The notes under the pieces: model-generated
Database searches by the model: none
What the model was told of the DNA's origin: nothing
Seen by the model: only the letters and a program-made list of their open reading frames with translations
NCBI RefSeq assembly: GCF_964199755.1
Contig: NC_133901.1
Coordinates: 4,504,016 to 4,568,015 of the forward strand
DNA length: 64,000 bases
Direction: 5' to 3'
From: Larus michahellis
Lineage: Eukaryota; Chordata; Aves; Charadriiformes; Laridae
In this document: positions 22,501-35,060 of the stretch, one piece after another
Numbering within the stretch: the stretch's first letter is position 1
How the letters are laid out: every line of letters begins with the position of its first letter
Position numbers and translations under genes: made by a program

Positions 22501-25500
22501 GCTTTGGTGGCCAACAAGTCAAAGTAAAGTGGCTATCTAATTTATCACTTTCAGTGCCTAAAAACAGCTTTTCTGCTTAGGTACCTGAGAATATAATAAA
22601 AACATGAGCTTTTTCGCCTGGCTCCCTCAATGAAAATATCATCACAAGTAATAAACTGCTGCTGAAGCCTCTTAAGGCATTTGATCCTATTGATCAACCC
22701 AGACAGCTCAGAGAATTCCTGTAGGCAAGTATTTCTCGATTTCACCGACGCCATTAAATAATTCAAACCCACTCCACCTTCTCCAAATAATAAAAATGCC
22801 AGCCAAATAATAAAAATTGCCCTGTAAGCGACACACTGGAAAGCGCAAGATAACCTTACCTGGTTGTTGCCCTCCGCTGCAATGACCAGTCTATTTAATA
22901 ATTAATAAAAGCCTATTTTTCATGGTGATAAGAAGATCAAGAATCCGAGGCAGGTTTCAATCTATTTAGAAACCACGCTCACTCGAAAGGTTTAATTTCT
23001 TCTAAGTCATTTGACACATTTCTCCTTAAGAAACTGGCTTATTTTTTTATCCAAACACAAAATCAGCTTCACTCACTCCACTGCTGAGATGCTCGTAAAC
23101 CCTCGTTGGGTTGGACAGTCTCGTCTCCTAAACAAAGCAAACAAGAGCCCCTCAGACCACCTTCCGCGAGGTGGGCTGCACTGAAAAATTCTTAGCAAAA
23201 GGCAATTATTTGTTCCGTCTCGTGACACGTCAGGAGGCAGACAAAATACTCAATGCAGGTAGCATTAATATAATAAATGCCAAGGCGTACTGTACAATTA
23301 TGTTGTATTTTGGCATGCTACCAGTACAAGTGACTTTGACTTGCTATTTAAAATAGAGAAGGAAACACTATTTTTTGCTTATTTACACAAATTAACAGTG
23401 TACTGAATGGGTTTCAGAGACTGTGTGTCTACAGAGTCTGAAACAAAGGAAAAACAATACTAAAAATTAGAGCTTGGTAAGGCCGACCGGGTTCTCCCAG
23501 CTGTCCACCTCTTGGTGCAGACCCGAGCAGGCTTCCCATTGCATTGCTGGGGGATTTCTACACACCCAGCGCATCTACCCAGATCTTTTCTTCTTTTGGA
23601 AAGCGTCGGGGGACAGTTTTCTTCCAGAAGAGATGTGGCAGGAGCCACTGAAACACCATGGCCTCCAAATTCTTGGAAATTTCAAAGGTAGAACGTTCTG
23701 CCTCACTGGCAAACAACTCAAGGATAAAGAAGCTTTAAAACTCAGCTCTCGTTTCCCAGGGACAGCTCTGATGAAGGGCTGGCTCCTCGGTGACTCCATC
23801 GGGAAACTAAAACTTGGGCTGCTGAGTGTCCCGACTGTTATCCCGAGCTCCAGCTCCTGCGCCGCACAGCCCGGCCCGCTCCCCCCGCTCGGGTTAAAGC
23901 TATGCAGCACTGGAGATCACTGGAACACACCTGAAAGCCAAGTTCTAGCCGAGTAGGCTTTGCTAGATGAAGCCACAAGAAACAGAAAACCAGACCCGGG
24001 CCATCGATTCCCACGGTCTGCAGTGATTTACATCCCGATTCGTAAACAAGGGAAATTTGATTTCCTGAAAAGAACTGTAAAGCCATAATGCCATTGCTTT
24101 TCGAAGTATCTGAACAGATAAAGCGTACAAATACAGAAAGAGGAACACATCGCTTAAGAAACAGGAAAAGGAATATTTAATATTTTTTTTAACATGCTAT
24201 AAGGGAGCTAAAAACTAGGGAAACTCTGCTCGACACCGTGCCACTCTGTGTGCACAACTGTTCCACAAACAGTCATGGGATACAGTCACATTATGAAAAG
24301 TCAAACACAATCATCATTAAAATTTTCTAAGCCAGTTTTCACAACGATGGGATCTCCCTTTTCCAAACTTTTTTTTGGGGCGAAAAGACTAAAATCTACT
24401 CTGTAAAGCATACACCATTCTTGTTAAAAAAACACCATCACACCCGTTTAAAATACATATCGTGGTATGAATGCTACGCCAGTATCACCAAAGTCATATT
24501 GTCGCCTTCCCAATATGTTTGTCAGAATAACGGTATCTTTGTAAAATTTCCTGGGGGAGAAACAGATTTATATCAAACATTCTCCCGTTCCCTATATAAA
24601 AAAAGAGGTTGACACGCATCATCATCTTGATTTCTGCCGTGGAGAGTCGCTTCCACAGATGGTAACGCCGAGTAAATGCTTCACCCTTTAATTGGTTTGT
24701 TCTGCTCCAGGAGATACCTGCGCATGAACTCAGGCTCATAAGCTTTTACTCATTTGAACGCTGAAAGCAAGAATTAGGGCTTTAAGATAAAATGAGGAAA
24801 CTGGTTTTGGTCGCCTATCAGCCGTATTCACCTGAAGTCAATCCACTGGGCGAAGACAGGGAGACGCGGCTCCATGGATTTGTAACATCTCCCTAGACAA
24901 AACTGTTCAACGCTTGCCTTAAATAGTTGCCTCAATTGCTGCAAATAAAGCGATCTATTGACAGAATTAAAGGCTTGTTACAGAGAAAACAGCTTTACGC
25001 GTTTATTATTTGAAGAGTTTCAATTTTAAGGTAATTTTATAAGTGGATTTTTACTCTATGAAACTCTTCTCATCTGCGTTTGGGCTGGTGTAAAACGTGT
25101 CACCGAACAGAGACAACTGTGTCCTGGAGGGGGAGAGAAGGTGAAAGCGCCCGAGGGTGAGTGACCCTACACGTGATATGGAGTCCTGCACTGCCCACAA
25201 ATAGCTTGAAATAGCTATTTTTCGCATTTATTTCCATGCCAGTGGGACATAAAGAATTATTTCATGCAGCTATTTTTCTTTCCTTCTTGTCCAGCTGTCC
25301 TATCCCTGGCAAAACGCCCGTCACTTAAGACGCTCTTCTTTCTCATGGGTGCATTTAATAGGCTGAAAACCTACTATATTTTTCATTTGTGCAACCCTTC
25401 AAAACCATCTGCAAAGCTTTTCTAATATAATATGCCCCCTGAGATACATGTGCGAAATATCTATGTCACTTGCAGGGAACAAAACAGATTTAAAAGTAAA

Positions 25501-26599
25501 TTTAGGATTTGCGCTTAGAACCTAGTGAACGTATCACTAAAATTACTTTTCAGCCAAAGAGTAGCAAGTGATCACGCACGTGCCACAGCAAAGGCCAAGT
25601 GAAATGCATTAGCCAGAAAAACAGTGAATATATTTAATATATTTTTATCTCCTATTTATATACTTGATATATTTTATCTCCCATTCACCCAACAGGAGGC
25701 AAGAGCACGTGCACGCAGCTATTGCAGATCGGCTAATGGAGAGCATGTCAGTGATGTGCCCCACTGCTGAGAAGACACCCATATTTGCGACGAAACTAAG
25801 TAATTTTGATGGGTGAAACCGATCTCTGAGACCATGAAACAGCAGGACTCTCCCTGATTTCCACAGCTGGTTATCAGCCAGCCCAACTACAGAACTCACA
25901 GCGTCAGCTTTGAGCATCCCAGCCCGGAGCTTCTTCTAGTGAGTCACTCGTGAAAACTCAAACAGAACACCCCTCAGCAAGGTCACGCTTCGTGAGAAAT
26001 GAAGACCTTCAACATTAAAACCCTGAAGGTGCTTTTTATTTCCTTTATTGCTGGGCTTTTTCATACCACAAGGTCCTGACTGCGAAGACGAAGCCATCGC
26101 CCACCCTAAAGGAAGATGAAGCCATGCCCAATTCTCCCCAAGGCCATGCAGAACATTTGAAGCACTGAAGCTATGCTTACCAAACCTGCGCCGGGAGGTT
26201 ATACGGCACAGCTACTTTGCAAAGCAGGCAACAGCGAAATGGCTCCACTTATCCACTTACCGCTGACATTTTGAGGCCAACACAGTACATGGAAGTTTTA
26301 TGACCGATAGCAGCACCAAAAATGTTTCCCGACAAAAACAACGGTTAGGTTTCTGAATCTTTAGCACCCACGTGAATTAATTTATGTTACTTTTGATAAT
26401 TCATTAATTTGCAGTAACACTGAAAAGTAGATTGAAGAGGAGCAAAGGCAGTTTCAAAGTACCGCCTTATTCACATTTTTAAGAATTTAATTTAAGGCTT
26501 AAAGTATCTCATTCCCTACGTTGGACTTATTTGAAATCAGTATGACAACGAAAGAAAGGACAGGGGGAAGACGGGCAGAAGGGACAGGTGAGGATGGAG

Positions 26600-27737
26600 G
26601 GGCAGAGGCCTTGCCCTCTACATCAACAAATGGATAGAGGGTGAAGAGCTGTCTCTGGAGAATAGCCATGAGCAGGCTGAAAGCCTATGGGTAAGAATTA
26701 AGAGACTGAGGCAACACGGGCAACCATGTGGTTGGAGTCTGCTACAGGCTGCCCCATCAAGGGGAGCCTATGGACGAAGCCTTCTTACTCCAGCTACAGG
26801 AGGCATGGTGCTGGCAGGCTCTCGTCGTGCTGGGGGACTTCAACCACCCCAACATCTGCTGGAAATGGCGAGCTCTAGGCAAGGCGGGGATGAAGGGACT
26901 TAGAGCAGCCCTGTTGAGAAGGACATGGGGGTACTGGTGGATGAAAAGCTGGACTTAGAATCATAGGGTTGGAAAGGCCCTCTGGAGATCATCTAGTCCA
27001 ACCCCCCTGCCAGAGCAGGGTCACCCAGAGCAGGTTGCACAGGAACGTGTCCAGGCGGGTTTGGAATGTCTCCAGAGTTGGAGACTCCGCCACCTCTCTG
27101 GGCAGCCTGTATGAGCCAGCAATGTGGGCTCGCAGCCCACAAAGCCAACCATATCCTGCGCTGCATCAGAAGCAGCGTGCCCAGCAGGGCAAGGGAGGGG
27201 ATTCTGCCCCTTTACTCTGCCTGCAGTGCTGTGTCCAGCTCTGGGGCCCTCAGCACAGAGACATGGACCTGTTGGAGTGGGTCCGGAGAAGGCCATGAAG
27301 ATGCTGGGAGGGCTGGAGCCCCTCTGCTGTGAGGACAGGCTGAGAGAGCTGGGGTGTTCAGCCTGGAGAAGAGAAGGCTCCGGGGAGACCTTATTGCGGC
27401 CTTTCAGTACTTAAAGGGGGCTACAGGGAAGATGGGGACAAACTTTCTAACAGGGCCTCTTGAGACAGGACAAGGGGCAATGGTTTTAAACTAAAAGAGG
27501 GAAGATTTAGACTAGACATAAGGAAGACATTTTTCACAATAAGGGTGGTGAAACCCTGGCCCAGGTTGCCCAGAGAGGTGGTCGATGCCCCATCCCTGGA
27601 AACATTCCAGGTCAGGTTGGACGGGACTCCGAGCAACCTGATCCAGTTGAAGATGTCCCTGCTCATGGCAGGGGGAGGGTGGTGGGCTTTAAACGTCCCT
27701 TCCAACACAAACTGTTCTATCATTCTAAGACAGGGCA
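26600..27737 (+). mobile_element. Composite CR1 LINE: endonuclease remnant, internal deletion, 3' end, and a nested CR1
   Basis: The left part (about 26605-26870) translates, with frame breaks, to pieces of the CR1 ORF2 endonuclease: GRGLALYIN, ESLWVRIK, GVCYRLPHQ and VVLGDFNHPNICW, the last carrying the GDFN motif. Around 26870-26905 it jumps directly to the 3' region (CCCTGTTGAGAAGGAC, GTGGATGAAAAGCTGGAC), so the reverse transcriptase is missing. A minus-strand CR1 interrupts it at 26957-27110. The sequence then resumes (ATGAGCCAGCAATGTG) and continues through the usual CR1 3' segment to a degraded tail near 27737. It lies antisense to FNDC3B in an intron. It is dead: the ORF is broken and most of it is deleted. 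Confidence 0.9.
26957..27110 (-). mobile_element. CR1 LINE 3' fragment nested in an older CR1
   Basis: Starts AGAATCATAGGGTTGGAAAG (reverse-complement CR1 tail) and ends at GGGCAGCCTGT. The flanks GAAAAGCTGGAC on the left and ATGAGCCAGCAATG on the right are adjacent in ordinary CR1 sequence. This shows that this copy inserted into the surrounding element. It belongs to the 8042/10086/34803 subfamily. Confidence 0.92.
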
Positions 27738-28433
27738 CAGTTGAAGTGCACTGTAAATCACACAGTCAGAGTTGTGATAGATGAAATAAGATCTAGCTGT
27801 GACTGAGTTGTTCTCTTTCAGGTGCTGTGGGGAAATGTCCACTTGTGATCTCCAGTCATGATAGACAAGGAACGAAGGATCAGCCGTACTTCACTCACTC
27901 TGTTCCCACATTGCAAGAACGGACAGTTTCTGTGGGGCAGCTGAGGAACAGCAGTTACACATCCTTGCATCGAAATCTGAGACAGGAATGGGATGGTTGA
28001 ACAAACCAATTAAAAACCGCGTACTTGACTGAAATCCTTCATGGAGGGTCTTGGAATTGGCCTAGTGAACGAGGAAGATAATCTACACACTTCATCTTCT
28101 CATCTTCAGACAATGGTTAGCACCAGCCAGTTCAGAAGAAAGCATGGGCCGACAGAATTGTAACTTTGCAAAGGTTAGTTCGGTTAGGAATAGTGATTAA
28201 CTATGGACAGAGCGCAAATCACTTCAATAAGATAATGATGTTCTATACACTCCCTCTGGGGACAAAACAACCTATTACGGCCCTTAATTTTGACTCAGCT
28301 TTTTACCAAAGTTCAGGTTGCATCACCATAGGGTATAATTCAACACAGTCGAGAGAAGCAGCACAGCAAATGTTCAAAACCATTTCCATTAGATCGTCAA
28401 TTTAGCAGTATCAAAACAAGACCATTTTCCTAC

Positions 28434-28561
28434 CTGCTTGTATTCAGATTCTCTTCCAACCAGTACCTGCAGAACGTAACCGACGGGGTCTCCCTTCATG
28501 GGTGGGACAGTTTCCCAGGTAATTTCACAGGCGTTTCCTCCCAGCTGTGTCACTCGAGGGG
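28434..28561 (-). CDS. FNDC3B: FNDC3B coding exon: first half of the last FN3 domain
   Basis: A 128-nt exon between the acceptor ...TATTGTAG and donor GTAGGA. Its first two bases complete an Ala codon split with the previous exon, then 42 codons run from PRVTQLGGNACEITWE to ESEYKQ and end in phase 0. It supplies strands A-C' of the final FN3 domain (CEITW is the conserved Trp-containing B strand). The next exon, which begins VYKGEET, completes it. The exon was read directly from splice sites and frame continuity on both sides. Its position and phase fit vertebrate FNDC3B. Confidence 0.95.
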
Positions 28562-31500
28562 CTACAATACAATTAAATGCGTTACCATTTAATATAAAGG
28601 CTGCATTGACATCTGGTTCATGTTCCGCGCATTGTGATATACAGGAACATCTTTAAAAGAGAACTTCAGGACATCACATTGTCAGCTGGCCAAAAAATCA
28701 AATTGCTGTCACCACTGGATGGAAGGAAGTAAAACTGGGGCTGGATTTTTAAGTCACTCAAAAGTCACATTTATTTCAGGACAGTCTTGCCTGATTAAGC
28801 AGTTCAGGATTCTTGTGGTATTAAACAATAACAACCGCAGCTCACAGAACACCGCGTGAGATTTAGAGCTGATTAACAAGCTCCTAAGAAGCAGAACCCA
28901 AATCACCTCTGCAGAAGGACAGTTAGAGCATCCCTCATCCGTCAGCCGTGTGGGCTGCTGGAAAGGGGAAGTGGAGGTGATAAAACACTTTGAACTTCTA
29001 AAATTCAATTGCAGCGCGGTGCGCTGATCTTTTCGAAGCAGAAGCCAACACACAAATTACACTGGCATTGACAAAAGCAGCAAGTTCATGAAGTTCTGAG
29101 CAAACATCTGTGCCAGTGGAGACGCCTGCGTATTCCTCCCATGCTACGCACCATTGAAAGAGAGGAATAATATAAAACATTTCATTCAGGAAAACGGGAG
29201 AAGGAATGTGAGAAGGAAAGCTAAATCACCTTCTGTATTAGGGATTAAGTCCAGCCTGGGAAGCAAAAGTACAAGCACAATTTTAAAGACTTGGACTCAC
29301 AGCTAACTCTGAGCCTGAAATTCAGATGGTCAGACCTGGTATTTCTAGCCAGGCTCAGACCGGTGCTTTCACTACAACTCTAGAGAAATTCAATTTGTCG
29401 GCTGTTACAACAGCTGCCGTCCTTGGGAGAGGGTCCCTCACCAGCTGAAAGCCAGAAGATACCACACTGTGCCCACGGCAGCTTGCAGGTGAGGCGAGCA
29501 GGGTACCGACAGCATCTTTATAGGTACAACTAAGCATCTGCCACTGGACGGCATCAACACAACCTCAACAGCACCCAGGGGCCACCAGCCTCAAGCCAGC
29601 ACATGACCGAAAAAATGAAAGAGGGAGAAAAAAAAAAACAAAACAGAGCTAAACACTTTACCAAGTGGTTAAACACGTGCACGTGCAAGGAGATGAGCTT
29701 GTTAAAGGCAATACAGATTCCCAAACCTACGAAAACAGACAACGGGAGAGTCTATCAAAGAAACAAATGCTTCTGCTGCCGCATACATTACATGAATTTT
29801 AGACTAATCCGTTACCACCCAAGAGGAACACATGAATCATATGCGGACCCAAATGTAATCAATACCCATTTGCTTCTCTCTGCACATCTGCCAGTGTTGA
29901 GAGACTGATAATAGACGCCTTCATCTCAGATGACAGCAACATTCTCAATTATTTCCCGTCCTCCTTCCCTCCCTTACCCCAATACACGCAGATTTTTGTC
30001 TGACACTTACAAAACATTGCCATTAACAATAATGCTACTTTAGGGTTGGCATCACTAAGTGAGCAACTGGGATACTTTATACGAGAATAAACACGTGTGT
30101 CTGATAAACTTAGCACAGTTGCTCGCGTATCACCTATATTCCTTTGTATTGCTCCGAACACGGAAGGGAATCGGCATCATTTTGCCTCAACAGATCTCGC
30201 TTCCCTATAGCAGTACCCCCCCCAAGGCAGCGCTCACTAACGGAGTGTTTGTTGTGCCCTTTTCTCTGTGACAGCCAGTGTTTTGCGATGTACCCGTGGT
30301 CCCAGCCCACACACCACCCGGCGCCCGCGCCGTATCTCGACTGCTCGAGAGTCAGTCCGGAGCATGAGTCACGTTGAGGAGGAACTAAATAGGCAGACAG
30401 GGAGTACAAAACCAAACCCTAGTTGAGATCTGAATTGAATAAAATGGATTTCTAGCCAGCGAAATGCAAGTGTGACTACAGCGCACGCAGGCAACCCTGA
30501 GCTAGCGTTACCCACTCAACGCAGCTATGAGAAGCAAGGGCAAGATGGGCTCGGGTGACAAGCGCCCGTGCCAAGGCACCGACACCTTGCAGACGATGCT
30601 AAAGCTGTGAAGCACATCCTCCCTGCTACCCTCACCGACGCCAACCTGGTTCGCCTAGCATGAGCTCCCTTGGCTTTGCTGGGCTGAATCAGGATAATTC
30701 ACTGCTGGGTGAGTACAGTTACCCTTGAACATCACGCCAACCACACAGAGATACCTTTGTCCAGAAGCAGCACTGAAGCAAACGCCAAAAGCCAGGGGAC
30801 AGCCAGATCCAGGTAGGAATGAAGGTGGGATTCTCGCATACGCTGATTTTAGGGTAGTGAAGCCGATGTCCCGATTCAGAGCAGGGACCAGGGAAGCTAC
30901 ACCCCAGCAGGGCTTTCCCTCCCCTCTAAATCTTTGACCATGAACGGTGTCAAAAATCACCAAAGTCAGGTTTTAAAGACAGCAGAGCAAACGAAACCTC
31001 TCTGACAAACTACCGGTTGCTGTTTCTCACAGTAAATGGTACCACTTGACAAAGGAGATGTAAGCAGACAGGAGAAAAAGGTGCATCTGGTCTCAGCTCA
31101 GCTTATCTCGCCGCCGATACACCGAATCCTCTGCCTTCAGAATAGTTCTCCTTGGAAGGAAGGAGCAAAATTACTCCGAGCAAAATTTACACAGAGGAAA
31201 AGAGGTTTCTTTACAAAACTTCGTTTAATTTGGCCTTTTACTCTTCTAGTGGAACACGTGCTAAGTGAGATAAAGAATCTAATGCTTTATGTATGTGACA
31301 TATCGTTAATAATTTTATAAATCAAAGAAAAATGACTCTGAAGTGCTGTGCTGACCATCACCTACACAACTAAAAACAACACTAAACTTTACTAATGCTT
31401 AAATTGGTGTGTACACGTATATACTACAGTTGTTACGTCCCTTATAGAAGCGCTGCCGTAATCCAGAGCAATCCCTTGGTAAACATTATTGTTACCAGCA

Positions 31501-31744
31501 GCATTTTAGCAGTTTATGTATAATAAAGTGGTTGGCATAACATTTATATTGTTTATATGAACTTTTTTGGGATAATTTAGCTCCCCGCCGTAACTTCACA
31601 GAAAAAACACACGCAGCGCAAACTGCTTTTTCACGTGTTATCGCACACTTATGCTGCTCCTTACAAACTCCCTGCATACTTACCAATTACTGAAATAATT
31701 ACACGCTATTTATGCATGCGTAAAAAAAATAATCTACGACATAC
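28562..31744 (-). other. FNDC3B: FNDC3B intron
   Basis: A 3.2-kb GT-AG intron in phase 1. I see no interspersed repeat or gene in it, only AT-rich sequence and short chance open frames. Confidence 0.88.
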
Positions 31745-31911
31745 CTTTGATTGCCGGTGGGACAGACTTAGTTGTGCAGAAGGTACATATTTCTGAGAAA
31801 GGTCCCTCCCCAGCGTCATTGACCGCCTGTATTCTGAACGAGTAACAAGTGGATTCTGTCAGCCGCTGTATCTTGTACGTATGACTTGGTCCCCTATAAA
31901 TCGGAATAAAC
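31745..31911 (-). CDS. FNDC3B: FNDC3B coding exon: second half of the penultimate FN3 domain
   Basis: A 167-nt exon after ...TGTTTCCAG, ending AAAG|GTATGT. The first base completes an Arg codon (AG + G). The 55 codons that follow run from FIPIYRGPSHTYKIQ through TCYSFRIQAVNDAGEGPFSE to KSVPPAIK, and the last base starts the split Ala codon. The block YSFRIQAVNDAGEGPFSE is the classic F-G strand signature of an FN3 domain, with Tyr in strand F and a Gly-rich FG turn. The frame joins both neighbouring exons without a shift. Confidence 0.95.
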
Positions 31912-34802
31912 CTGGAAACAATGAAAATGAGAACATGTAATTACACTGGAGTGGCACAGACGCTCCCGGCTGTTACACGTATCGGTGCAAGGTATCCGTA
32001 CCGTGAAAATCGGCTTCGCAGAGCCGTTGAAAGCAAGTATAAAACCAGGGTGTCATTAACACACGAGCAATGATTAGCAGGTTAGGGAAAGCAGCTGGTT
32101 GTCTCCTTTGCAGCTAATACTTACCTTGCAAAATGATTACATGAATTATTAGGAAAACGTCTGTCAATGCATTTCTTACTACCCGCTCAGAACAGGTTCA
32201 ACCTGTGCTCTGCTACAATACACTGCGTGCGCTGCTGGTTTAGAAGCGCGTTTAAAACCAGATGAATACTTTGAATCTTTCATGGCTTGATTTGGACTTT
32301 CTTGGCACACTAAGACCACATCTTACATTCATCTGTGCCACCTTAAGCCAGAGCAGCTCTATTTAAATCAGAGCATATGGATTGCATAATGGATGCGTAA
32401 TTTATTATACACAGTTTTGAAGAGTTTACAGAGCGAAGACAGCCCAACAGCAGAGACAGAAAGAGACCGAGAGAGAGCACGTCGTGGTCTACGGGTGCTA
32501 AGGCACAGGGGAAGCATGACCACGGCGAGGGGGATCTGGAGGACGGGGAAGGATGCCAGCTCAGGGGCGCTGGGGGACGCTGCACTGACAGCTCTGCTCC
32601 AGAGCAGGCTGAGAAGAAGAAAAAGACCCGACATGAAGGAAGTGACTTCCCAAAATACTTCCATTGACAAGCCCAAACATCAGCACACACAAAACTTGTC
32701 CAATAATGTAATGCAGAACAAAATCAATGTCACTTAATCTTAAAAAAAGGCAAACCCAAGTACAGTTACTAGAGATAACGTGACTTCTATTTTCAATTGC
32801 TCTGCTTGGATAAATGCTTTTCAGCACTAGTCCTGTGTTAGCCAGCAGTTTCTACCTGAGATCCTGACCCCCTGGATGCCGAGCAGAATGGGGATGAGGA
32901 AGCACCCAGCATCTTGCATCAACCCGCTCGGCCTCCACAGGGGAACAAGGTCTTACTCGCAATAGCCCCAAATCTGGAGAACATAAAATTCACCGCGTAG
33001 GATCACACAGGGGTTTGGGTTTTGGTTTTTTTTTTTTTTTTATGATTTAGTACATTTATTCAAATATCTTAACCATTTCAGCAGATTTGAAATCACCAGG
33101 AAGCCAACCAAGAGATTTGTTTTTGACCTCCTCATCTAGGTGCTAGCTTTATCCCGGATAAGTCCTTTGGCTTTTCATGAGATACACAGTATAACCAATT
33201 TGAGCATTTCATAGAAACTGGGTCTGTCATTAGCTCTCAGGGACAGAAATCAATTCGTATTACATTATGATTGAAATCCACGGAAGTACAAACAGAGAGG
33301 TCAAGAATCATCCGTAATAAAAAAAGAAATGTTCAGGTAATTTAAATTGCTGGAAATGTACTCTGAGGACTAATGTGACTTACTGCACCCACCGAGTTTT
33401 AGTGAGCCCCTCACCTTGATTGTAAATCAAAGGTCTATGCCCACAGGTTTTTAAGAGGAGACTTTAAAGGCAATTTCCAAAGAAGAAGGTGGGTTTTTTC
33501 CCAACCTTATGCTCACAGAGTTTTGAGGACCGCCTGCTATCCCACATTTTTGAGGGTCACATAAGCAGCTGCGGCACGCTTCAATAGACTGTTCTCACGG
33601 AACAGACCTGTTCTCATGGAATAAAATTTCTTGGGATTCTCTGGGTGATGAAGAAAGCCCAGGTATTTAGGACAGCATTAAGACTGAAGAGACAAGACTA
33701 TCGTCTCCCTCTCCGCTTCTCGTCGCTCAATCAGGCAGCTGGCTCGGAAACCACTGCAGTACTCACAGAAGCGCAGAGACTTGTCTCTGAGCCTCATCCA
33801 AGGGCAACAGACAGCAAAAAAAGATGCAATGCAGTATTTTAGACTAATGACCTCTTTGTAATCATCTGCGGAGCTAGGGAAGCAAGGGAGGACAAATACA
33901 CCTTACCAGCTAATAGACGAGCATACCCAGACCCCAGTTTGGGCTTACGGTCCACTTGCTAGACATATTTATATGGTGAACACCAATGAGTTAGTCCTCA
34001 GATTACACTTTCACCTTTTGGATACGACTTAGGTTTCACAAGACTGAAAAAGTGATGTGGCAAAACCACTCCAGCTCCTCCTGTCATTTGGGAACCGGAC
34101 TAATACTCCCATCCGGTTTCCGTCTCCCCCCCTATTTACTTCTCTGTTTCCACCTCAAAAAGCACCTGTAATGAAAGCAAACATCGTTACGGAAAAGCCC
34201 GCATCCACGTTCAGTACACACGACCGTAATGGAAGCACACTTCAACTTCTGAGATTCAACCATCTTTGAAGAAAGAGGGCTTCCAATTTCGGAAGAAGAA
34301 AGGCTGATTACTAAGTCAATCAAATTCAACTGCTGTTAGGCTTTACTATGGCAATAATGCTGTGTGATTGTGTTTGAACATGCAGATCATGATGTAAGAA
34401 ACATAATGAAGATGGAACATTTTGACTTCAAAATACCCGTGATTTTTTGATAATAACGTAGTATGTTCCTCATGTCTAAAGTAGGCACTTTATACTCCTC
34501 CAGAATTATTTCTCTTCTTTTTAAAAATAGTGTAGTTATTTGATGTAGATGGTTTGGACCAATATATCCTACAATCTTTTTCCAGTCTCCTGGGCTTTCT
34601 GATGAAGGACCGCAGTGAACTAAAAGTTGAATCAATCAGTATCATTGCACATTGCTACTGTGATGTGTGCATACATTAAAAATTGTCTAAACTAAGATAA
34701 TTTGTTCATATTATTGGAAGTTTCATTTTTAAATCTAAAGATTTAGATTTAAATCTAATTTAAAAAGCACATTTAAACGTGAGCTCTATACACCTTTGCC
34801 TT

Positions 34803-35060
34803 GAGGACAAGAGGTAACGGGCACACACTTGAGCATCAGAAGTTCCACTTAAACATGGGGAGCAACTTCTTTCCTTTGAGGGTGGCAGAGCCCTGGCACA
34901 AGCTGCCCAGAGAGGTGGTGGAGTCTCCGTCTCTGGAGACATTCCAAACCCGCCTGGACGCGTTGCTGTGCCACCTGCTCTGGGTGACCCTGCTCTGGCG
35001 GGGGGTTGGACGAGATGATCTCCAGAGGGCCCTTCCAACCCTGTGATTCTATGATTCTTG
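34803..35060 (+). mobile_element. CR1 LINE 3' fragment with intact tail
   Basis: A 5'-truncated CR1 ending CCTTCCAACCCTGTGATTC and TATGATTCTT. Over about 165 bp it differs at only a few sites from the 8042 copy, which suggests a relatively young shared subfamily. It lies antisense to FNDC3B. An A/T-rich palindromic segment (34731-34760) lies just upstream. Confidence 0.94.

Larger units (their letters stand above)
19600..28433 (-). other. FNDC3B: FNDC3B intron before the last coding exon
   Basis: An 8.8-kb GT-AG intron in phase 0. It contains a composite CR1 locus at about 26600-27737 and otherwise AT-rich unique-looking sequence. Open frames such as 23474-23956 show no recognisable domain. 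No other gene is seen. Confidence 0.88.

Noticed and set aside
26728..26958. Open frame containing GVCYRLPHQ and GDFNHPNICW as a possible host gene
   Set aside because: These are CR1 ORF2 endonuclease motifs, and the surrounding DNA is CR1. It is a dead retrotransposon fragment, not a host gene.
34387..34635. 82-codon - strand frame next to TCTGATGAAGGACCGCAGTG
   Set aside because: It briefly resembled the 3' part of an old retroposon, but I could not match enough of it to any family to support a call.
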